From NCBI GenBank assembly GCA_031284105.1, contig JAITAN010000047.1, forward strand, positions 1-9,014: a DNA stretch of 9,014 nucleotides, written 5' to 3'. Below, in pieces: positions 1 to 4,724 of this stretch; positions within the stretch are counted from its first letter, which is position 1, and every line of letters begins with the position of its first letter. A model generated the notes under the pieces. The model had not been told where the DNA came from. It did not search any database and worked only from the letters and a program-made list of their open reading frames with translations. This DNA comes from Treponema sp. (GTDB taxonomy: Bacteria > Spirochaetota > Spirochaetia > Treponematales > Breznakiellaceae). The position numbers were made by a program, and so were the translations under genes.

Positions 1-312
1 GAAACTATTCTGCGAATGTTTATGCGTCCTGCCGGGGAAATTTTAAGGGTTGGGCCGAAAATTGTCCGCATATACTCTTTCGCGTATCTGCTGATGGGAA
101 TGAATATTATTGGAAGTTATTATCTTCAAGCATTGAAGCAATCAAACAATGCGCTCATTATTTCACTGTTGAGAGGTTTTTTCATCTACCTGATTCTGGT
201 ATTCCTGCTTCCGGTCATAGCCGGATTTAACGCCATTTGGCTGACTATGCCGGTTACGGAATTATTGACATTATTTTTTACGCTCAAATTGCTGTACAAA
301 AAAAGAAACTGA
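1..312 (+). CDS. MATE-family multidrug/Na+ efflux transporter, C-terminal fragment
   Basis: The 5' part lies before the window. The frame is open from base 1 and ends with TGA at 310-312, leaving 103 visible residues. It shows hydrophobic helices around MGMNIIGSYYLQALKQS, a second membrane segment near FFIYLILVFLLPVIAG, and a last helix near WLTMPVTELLTLFFTLKLL, followed by a basic KKRN tail. The order (an xxYxQAxxQSxNAxxISLLR-like stretch, then a LLPxxxGxxxIWLxxPVxE-like stretch) is typical of the last two or three helices of MepA/DinF-type MATE exporters, which expel drugs or metabolites across the inner membrane using a Na+ or H+ gradient. The substrate cannot be told from this fragment. 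The first ATG in view (16) is internal and not the start. Family assignment is fairly secure; the subfamily is not. Confidence 0.85.
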   Translation, partial: ETILRMFMRPAGEILRVGPKIVRIYSFAYLLMGMNIIGSYYLQALKQSNNALIISLLRGFFIYLILVFLLPVIAGFNAIWLTMPVTELLTLFFTLKLLYKKRN

Positions 313-360
313 AATGCTGAACATAGTTGCATTTGAAATAACAAATAACATAGTATTTTC

Positions 361-388
361 CGCTCCGTGCCGTCCGCGGCACGGAGCG
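361..388. repeat. Perfect inverted repeat, 12-bp stem with 4-nt loop
   Basis: CGCTCCGTGCCG (361-372) and CGGCACGGAGCG (377-388) are exact reverse complements around the loop TCCG. It lies 49 bp after the MATE stop codon and could end that transcript, but no run of T follows on either strand, so it is not a standard intrinsic terminator. It could also act as a 3'-end stabilising hairpin. Confidence 0.7.
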
Positions 389-438
389 ATTGTCTAATGA
401 GGGTATAAAATACTGCACATAACGGGACTGTATACGCG

Positions 439-475
439 CAGACCCGCAAAGCGGGTCTGACGCCGCTAAAGCGGC
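439..475. repeat. Pair of adjacent short hairpins with A-rich loops
   Basis: CAGACCCGC-AAA-GCGGGTCTG (439-459) has a perfect 9-bp stem. Two bases later, GCCGC-TAAA-GCGGC (462-475) has a 5-bp stem. The shared AAAGC joint between loop and right arm and the tight spacing suggest a composite repeat module rather than chance. No T-run follows. Confidence 0.6.
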
Positions 476-765
476 TCGGGCTACGGGTTTACTAGGTCAT
501 TCCAGGCCCCGGCGCAGAGGGGGAACGCCCATTCCCACGCCACGCTCCACCCACAGTTTGACGGTGTGAATAAATTCGGGTCGCCAAACCGTCGTGTTGA
601 ACCGCAAGTTTCTACAGCCGGAATGCCGTCAACAATGTAAGAGAGGGAACGCCATTGTAAAGAAAGGATGCCAATACCGTGCTTATTTTTGACGCCGTTC
701 CCCCCTCGCTTCGGCCCGCCTCTCTCGTATTGCTGCGCTAGGTACCGATCTTGACAAAGATGTGC

Positions 766-771
766 AAGGAG
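766..771 (+). promoter_or_regulatory. Ribosome binding site used to choose the murG start
   Basis: AAGGAG lies 3 bases before ATG 775, closer than usual, and 18 bases before ATG 790, which is too far. It is the only strong Shine-Dalgarno match near the murG N-terminus and therefore favours 775. A TTG at 751 and an ATG at 760 are upstream in-frame alternatives and lie before or within reach of this site. Confidence 0.5.
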
Positions 772-774
772 TAT

Positions 775-1914
775 ATGGTAAAACACGTTATGGTTACTGT
801 GGCATTTACGGGCGGCGGCACAGGCGGGCATATCTATCCCGGGCTTGCGGTTGCCGAGGCGCTGAAAAAAAACATCGAGTGCCATATTATTTGGCTTGGT
901 TCAAATAAGGGTATGGATTCATCCATTGTCAAAAATATGGGGAAAAACGACATATTGTTTTTCGGTATTCCTTCGGGCAAATTGAGACGGTATATTTCCC
1001 TTCAAAATGTTTTGGATATTTTCAAAATTATCGCGGGTTTCTTCACCGCACGTAATATCCTTAAAAAAGAAAAGCCGTATCTGCTTTTTTCCAAAGGCGG
1101 GTTCGTAAGCGTGCCTCCCGTTATGGCGGCTTTTTCCTTGAACATACCGGTTTTCACCCATGAGTCGGATTTCAGCCCGGGACTCGCTACCAGAATCAAC
1201 AGCCGGTTTTCAAAAAAGATTTTTACGGCGTATCAAGATACGGTTTCCTTGTTTCCATCCGTGTATCAATCGAGGATCACCGTAACCGGTAATCCGGTAC
1301 GGGACGTATTCAGAAACGCCGATGCAAAGCGGGGGCGTGCATTTCTGGGCTTGGAAGAAACGGAAAGCCGCATACTGCTCGTGCTGGGCGGCAGTCAAGG
1401 CGCAAAGGAAATAAACGATCTTATCCGCAAACATCGTGATGAGCTTACGAAGTACTACGTTGTGGTTCACCAAACGGGGCAAGCCGAGTGGGACTTGCCC
1501 GCTTCCGAACGGTACAAGCCGTACCGCTACATAGATGAAGATATGCCGCATGTACTTGCGGCCGCGGAACTTGTGCTTGGGCGGAGCGGAGCGGGAACGG
1601 TTTGGGAGTGCGCTGCAGCCGGTAAACCCATGGTGCTGATTCCGCTGCGCGGATCAGGCACACGGGGCGATCAGGTGGAGAATGCCCGCTTTTTTGAGAA
1701 AGCGGGGGCGGCGATTTGCGTTGCCGGTGCGATGGAACGCCTTGTCGGTATCATCGCGGATATTGTGGCTGATGGCGAAAAACGCTCGACAATGGCAAAG
1801 GCATCTCTGAGTATTGGAAGCCGTGACGGAACGCGGATCATTGCGGATATTATAGGCGCCGAAATCTCTGGTGATGCAGTAAGAGGGGGGTATTGTGCAG
1901 TTTGTAGTTATTGA
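775..1914 (+). CDS. murG: UDP-GlcNAc:MurNAc-(pentapeptide)-PP-undecaprenol GlcNAc transferase
   Basis: MurG transfers GlcNAc from UDP-GlcNAc onto lipid I to give lipid II at the inner face of the cytoplasmic membrane, the last cytoplasmic step before peptidoglycan export. In the 379-residue product I see the N-terminal glycine loop GGGTGGH (residues 13-19), SKGGFVSVPP, the HESDFSPG motif (from H129), TGNPVR, a second glycine loop GGSQGA (205-210), and the donor-binding region RSGAGT (270-275) with E278, followed by GKP and DQVENA. These are GT28/MurG signatures in the right order and at about the family's length. The start is uncertain: 775 has the AAGGAG site, 790 gives the shortest N-terminus (MVTVAFTGGG), and TTG 751 gives 387 residues. 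The last 20 bp overlap cvpA, so the two are probably translationally coupled. Confidence 0.95.
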   Translation: MVKHVMVTVAFTGGGTGGHIYPGLAVAEALKKNIECHIIWLGSNKGMDSSIVKNMGKNDILFFGIPSGKLRRYISLQNVLDIFKIIAGFFTARNILKKEKPYLLFSKGGFVSVPPVMAAFSLNIPVFTHESDFSPGLATRINSRFSKKIFTAYQDTVSLFPSVYQSRITVTGNPVRDVFRNADAKRGRAFLGLEETESRILLVLGGSQGAKEINDLIRKHRDELTKYYVVVHQTGQAEWDLPASERYKPYRYIDEDMPHVLAAAELVLGRSGAGTVWECAAAGKPMVLIPLRGSGTRGDQVENARFFEKAGAAICVAGAMERLVGIIADIVADGEKRSTMAKASLSIGSRDGTRIIADIIGAEISGDAVRGGYCAVCSY

Positions 1915-2362
1915 TATTGTCTGTTTCGGACTCATTCTTGTTTTTGCAATACGCGCCATGCTGAAGGGATTCGTGGAAGAAGCGTTCTCTATAGGCGCTA
2001 TAGCGCTCGGCATTGCGGCAGGTTTTTTCTTCTATAAAAACGGGGCTACATTCATCCGTGAGAAATTACCCAATTTGGCTGAAGTCAACGTTGTGCCGGA
2101 AGTATTGAGTTTTATCGCCTTGTTCATCATCGCTCTTCTGGTGATGAAATTTATAGAGAAGATTATCTCCGACATCATGGAGCGGATTCATTTAGGCGGA
2201 ATCGACAAATTCCTCGGCTTCTTGTTGGGTATTCTCGAAGGACTGTGCTTTACCGCGCTTGTGTTCTTTATCATATATATACAACCGCTTTTTGATCCCT
2301 TCCCCATAACGGAGGGCAGCCTATTCGCCGTGTTTTTCAAACCGTTTCTAAACGTGCTATGA
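1895..2362 (+). CDS. cvpA: CvpA-family inner membrane protein
   Basis: This 155-residue, strongly hydrophobic protein has four predicted membrane segments, at about residues 4-20, 30-48, 66-85 and 105-128. After the first comes the loop AIRAMLKGFVEEAFS, which matches the RGfxrexxxl-like loop of the CvpA (colicin V production) family, and later GGIDKFLGFLLGILEG, the family's second hallmark (DrxlGxxfGxxkG-like). CvpA proteins are linked to envelope integrity and stress tolerance in other bacteria, but their biochemical role is unsettled. The start is a GTG, supported by the purine-rich AAGAGGGGGG 4 bases upstream and by the need to include the first helix. It overlaps murG by 20 bp and ends 3 bp before the next ATG, which indicates one operon. 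The family call is good; the symbol is given by family only. Confidence 0.85.
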   Translation: MQFVVIDIVCFGLILVFAIRAMLKGFVEEAFSIGAIALGIAAGFFFYKNGATFIREKLPNLAEVNVVPEVLSFIALFIIALLVMKFIEKIISDIMERIHLGGIDKFLGFLLGILEGLCFTALVFFIIYIQPLFDPFPITEGSLFAVFFKPFLNVL

Positions 2363-2365
2363 GAA

Positions 2366-4084
2366 ATGAAAAAATATGTCCTATTATTCAATATATGCTC
2401 CATTTTTTATGTTCCCTGTTTTCTCGGGGCGCAAACTAAAACGGTAATAAGCTCATTCTGGGAGAAGGCTGTGGCGGGCGTTGTACTTGGTACGCCGTCT
2501 GCACAAGCCGGTTCCGTTGTCATCGCGCTTGACGGCGGCATTATCAAGGCGTATTCATGGCAGGGATTACTTTTATGGGAGTATTTCGCTTCCGGGAAAC
2601 TCTGCCCCTTTCTGTCCCGCTCATGGAACGGCATAAGTTATTTTTGCAGGACAAACGGTTATTTGTTTGCCTTGAACAGGGTAGGTAAGGAACTGTGGCG
2701 TGTCAACCTCAATGCGCCGATTACCGCTCCCGTCATCATCGGTTGGGACGGACGTATTTTCGTACCTGTGGCGCAGACGATTTTCTGTTTTAACAGCGAG
2801 GGTAAACGTCTTTGGATGCGGCAAATAGAAGGAAAAATAATCATACCACCGGTTCTTGATAAACGAGGGGGCATCCTGTTTGCGGTTGAAGGTAGCGGAG
2901 ACGCGGCCGGAAAAATAATCAAAATCAGTCCGTTTGGAGCCGTAGCGGAGATTGGTCTTACCGAAACGCCGGTTGTCCTTGTCTCCATACAAGAGAAAAA
3001 CGGTGATGAAGCGGCGGCGGTATGGTACAGAAACGGTACCGGCGAAATCATCTCGTTTTCAAGAGAGGCATTTGGGGCAGTACGTGTATTTTCTCCGCTT
3101 CCGGCATCGCCCCTTGCCGCAAGCGAGTACAAGGGAGGCATAGCCGTTGCGCTATCAAACGGGAACGTCCTCCTCCTTTCCTCTGAAGGGGAAATCCTAT
3201 GGCAAGCTGATGCGGGAGATCTAAGAACAGGTTCGTCTACAGGCGAAACGTACCTTATCAATGAGGAGAGAGGCGTTTATGTCTTGAGTATTGCAAAGGC
3301 AGCCGGTTTCTACCGAAACGGCACGACAAAATGGATGCTCGATATAAAAAATGCGGCATCAATGCCGGCGTTCGGCGCGGAAGGCGTTCTTTATTCGGGT
3401 GGCGGCGACTGGATACTCTATGCGTTTCGGCTTGAATACACGCTTGAATACACGGACGGGATGTGGGAAAACTCCATCTACGGGGCAGTTACGCAGGGTA
3501 ATTACGGACTTGGGGAACTTCCATCTCAGCGGTCCGATTATTACAATCAATTTAACGGTTTCACACTTACCTACCAATTCAATCGAATTCGTGAAAAGAT
3601 TAAGCAGGGGCAGTTGGGAGAAGACGAACCTGCCTTCATTACCTATTTGAAAGAAGCGGCAGGCAGCGCACGAAACAGCCTTTCCATACCGGCAACTCAG
3701 CCGCCGGTACACCTTGTACACCGTGTCGAAGCGGTACGCCTTTTGGCTTCATTCGGTTCGTATGAACTTATCCCGTTTTTTACAGACTTGTTCCTGAATG
3801 ATAAGGAGCCGCAAGTAAAAGCAGCGGCAGCCGAAGCGATAGGGCGTATAGGGGTTGACCCTGATGGTATCGCCATGCAGGCATTTGCACGGCTCCTGCC
3901 TATCGCCGGCAAGGATGAGCAGGTGCTTACCGCTATTGCTGTTGCGGTTGGTTCACTCTGCCGTATTTCCGGTCCGCCTATGATTCCCTTTGGCGTGCCT
4001 ATCCTTGCCGCTCTTGCCGCTTCCGATAAGCCGCCGCTTGTCAGGAAACGGGCCATGATTGAACTGTCCCGTTTACAAAGTTAG
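2366..4084 (+). CDS. Secreted PQQ-type beta-propeller protein with C-terminal HEAT repeats
   Basis: The 572-residue product begins with a signal peptide (MKKYVLLFN..., likely cleaved near LGA|Q, residues 20-23), so it should work in the periplasm or at the cell surface. Residues of about 45-356 carry repeated beta-propeller blades, marked by G-x-x-x-W motifs at GLLLW (67-71), GKELW (107-111), GKRLW (146-150), GEILW (275-279) and GTTKW (319-323). This is the PQQ/BamB-like pattern, a scaffold fold rather than proof of an enzyme. After a linker (about 360-449), residues 450-572 form helical HEAT-type repeats, for example RVEAVRLLASFGSYELIPFF and QVKAAAAEAIGRIG. Both parts suggest protein binding or assembly. 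There is no strong Shine-Dalgarno site; the ATG 3 bp after the cvpA stop implies coupled translation. I know no established function for this combination. An envelope role beside murG and cvpA is inference. Confidence 0.8.
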   Translation: MKKYVLLFNICSIFYVPCFLGAQTKTVISSFWEKAVAGVVLGTPSAQAGSVVIALDGGIIKAYSWQGLLLWEYFASGKLCPFLSRSWNGISYFCRTNGYLFALNRVGKELWRVNLNAPITAPVIIGWDGRIFVPVAQTIFCFNSEGKRLWMRQIEGKIIIPPVLDKRGGILFAVEGSGDAAGKIIKISPFGAVAEIGLTETPVVLVSIQEKNGDEAAAVWYRNGTGEIISFSREAFGAVRVFSPLPASPLAASEYKGGIAVALSNGNVLLLSSEGEILWQADAGDLRTGSSTGETYLINEERGVYVLSIAKAAGFYRNGTTKWMLDIKNAASMPAFGAEGVLYSGGGDWILYAFRLEYTLEYTDGMWENSIYGAVTQGNYGLGELPSQRSDYYNQFNGFTLTYQFNRIREKIKQGQLGEDEPAFITYLKEAAGSARNSLSIPATQPPVHLVHRVEAVRLLASFGSYELIPFFTDLFLNDKEPQVKAAAAEAIGRIGVDPDGIAMQAFARLLPIAGKDEQVLTAIAVAVGSLCRISGPPMIPFGVPILAALAASDKPPLVRKRAMIELSRLQS

Positions 4085-4261
4085 GGCGTGTTCACACCAT
4101 GTATTCTTGCGGCTTTGCAAGAACCATTCAAACTATTGAGTAATAGAAAATGCAAGTATCCTCCGATGTATACCCTTTTACAGGGTTCGCCGGTTTGAGT
4201 TTCCGACAATAAGCGGCGTCCGCCCCTTGACCTATATCCGGCCGAATACGGCACGGCCGCC

Positions 4262-4293
4262 GGTACGCACCCGGGGTAGGTGCGGGTACGCAC
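4262..4293. repeat. 9-bp direct repeat flanking a 6-bp-stem hairpin
   Basis: GGTACGCAC occurs at 4262-4270 and again at 4285-4293, exactly 23 bp apart. CGCACC (4266-4271) pairs with GGTGCG (4279-4284). The 23-bp offset equals the period of the tandem array about 65 bp downstream. Confidence 0.55.
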
Positions 4294-4327
4294 GTATGCC
4301 GAGTGAAGGAGGGATGACGCCGCCTAG

Positions 4328-4345
4328 ACCGCCGATAGAGGCGGT
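4328..4345. repeat. Perfect 6-bp inverted repeat at the edge of the 23-bp array
   Basis: ACCGCC (4328-4333) and GGCGGT (4340-4345) flank a 6-nt loop. It overlaps a degraded zeroth unit of the tandem array, whose 3' half (up to ACACCGG, 4357) still matches the repeat consensus. Confidence 0.5.
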
Positions 4346-4357
4346 ATCTAACACCGG

Positions 4358-4442
4358 ACGCGACTCCAGCCTAGAACTGGACGCGGTTCCTACCTAGAAC
4401 CGGCAACAGTTCCTACCTAGAACCGGGCGCGGTTCCTACCTG
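4358..4442. repeat. Degenerate 23-bp tandem repeat array, about 3.7 units
   Basis: Units are 4358-4380 (diverged), 4381-4403, 4404-4426 and 4427 to about 4442 (truncated), with a further half-matching unit before the first (4335-4357). The shared core is GTTCCTACCTAGAACCGG. Within the second unit GGTTC and GAACC can pair around a 7-nt loop, so each unit is itself a small hairpin. The third unit keeps 4 of these base pairs; the last has lost the right arm. The 23-bp period is not a multiple of three and no gene reads through it. Confidence 0.75.
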
Positions 4443-4487
4443 GGGCAACGCGGCTTACATGAGGCGGCCGGATTGGGGGGTGGCGGA

Positions 4488-4505
4488 AGCCCCGCGAGCG
4501 GGGCT
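4488..4505. repeat. GC-rich palindrome
   Basis: AGCCCCGC (4488-4495) and GCGGGGCT (4498-4505) are exact reverse complements separated by GA. As RNA this would be a 7-bp stem closing a CGAG tetraloop. No T-run follows, so it is not a standard terminator. Confidence 0.55.
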
Positions 4506-4673
4506 GGAGACAGGGGGGCGCGACGGGCAGTCCCCTATATGCGGCCCGGGGCATGGAAATAGCGCCCCTCTTTATGAATACATCCGCGCTTCCCTCCGAT
4601 TATGAGTAGTTATACGTCAGGGGATAATTGCGTAGAAAATTATCAAAAAGTAATAAAAAACTCTAGCCTAAAA

Positions 4674-4702
4674 TTGACTTATAGGTTATGATATGGTATA
4701 AT
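4674..4702 (+). promoter_or_regulatory. Sigma-70 promoter with extended -10
   Basis: TTGACT (4674-4679) and a perfect TATAAT (4697-4702) are separated by 17 bp. The bases before the -10 box (TGG, 4694-4696) give the extended -10 pattern TGnTATAAT. Upstream, 4635-4660 is very A-rich and could act as an UP element. Transcription would begin near 4709, leaving a leader of only about 16 bases before the ATG at 4725. This is the strongest promoter I can see in the window and should drive both the acidic protein and the Maf-like gene. Confidence 0.85.
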
Positions 4703-4709
4703 TATCGAA

Positions 4710-4716
4710 AAGGGAG
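4710..4716 (+). promoter_or_regulatory. Ribosome binding site of the acidic repeat protein
   Basis: AAGGGAG lies 8 bases before ATG 4725. It sits right at the predicted transcript start, so the mRNA leader holds little besides this site. Confidence 0.7.
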
Positions 4717-4724
4717 ACTTTTGC

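Larger units (their letters stand above)
313..774. other. Hairpin-rich, probably repetitive intergenic spacer
   Basis: This stretch of about 460 bp separates the MATE gene from murG. It holds a perfect 12-bp-stem hairpin (361-388), two short hairpins with A-rich loops (439-459 and 462-475), and a GC-rich stretch from about 480 to 745. No ORF in it has a convincing start and homology. A minus-strand frame is open across 481-885 but runs into the start of murG. The word GGGAACGCC occurs twice (about 521 and 647), near other short inverted words. I read this as a dispersed-repeat type spacer, but repetition elsewhere in the genome cannot be seen from here. Confidence 0.5.
4085..4724. other. 640-bp spacer: GC-rich repeat island followed by AT-rich promoter region
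   Basis: No gene is supported here. Bases 4201-4560 are about 66% GC by hand count and packed with short inverted and direct repeats. Bases 4621-4680 fall to about 27% GC and lead into the promoter of the next gene. A weak 7-bp hairpin (TTCTTGC/GCAAGAA, 4104-4123) follows the stop of the propeller gene but lacks a T-run. A 27-codon ATG frame at 4314, abutting AAGGAGGG, runs into the tandem repeat and looks accidental. The sharp change in base composition suggests inserted or repeat-derived DNA. Confidence 0.6.

Noticed and set aside
404..411. TATAAAAT as a promoter -10 box for murG
   Set aside because: No -35-like sequence lies at a suitable distance upstream and it is more than 350 bp from murG.
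481..885. Minus-strand open frame of 134 codons over the murG start
   Set aside because: It overlaps the first 110 bp of murG, has no clear RBS and shows no domain. The part before murG is treated as possible repeat DNA instead.
2659..3261. Minus-strand open frame of 200 codons inside the propeller gene
   Set aside because: It is fully inside a clear gene on the other strand and its Ser/Pro/Arg-rich translation is typical of an antisense shadow.
4104..4123. Hairpin after the propeller/HEAT gene as an intrinsic terminator
   Set aside because: The stem is only 7 bp, AT-containing and lacks a following T-run, so it is mentioned but not annotated as a terminator.
4314..4394. 27-codon frame following AAGGAGGG
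   Set aside because: The purine run abuts the ATG with no spacing, the frame runs into the 23-bp repeats, and the peptide has no recognisable character.
4358..4442. 23-bp tandem repeats as a CRISPR array
   Set aside because: The units are directly adjacent with no unique spacers, they are degenerate, and no cas gene is present.
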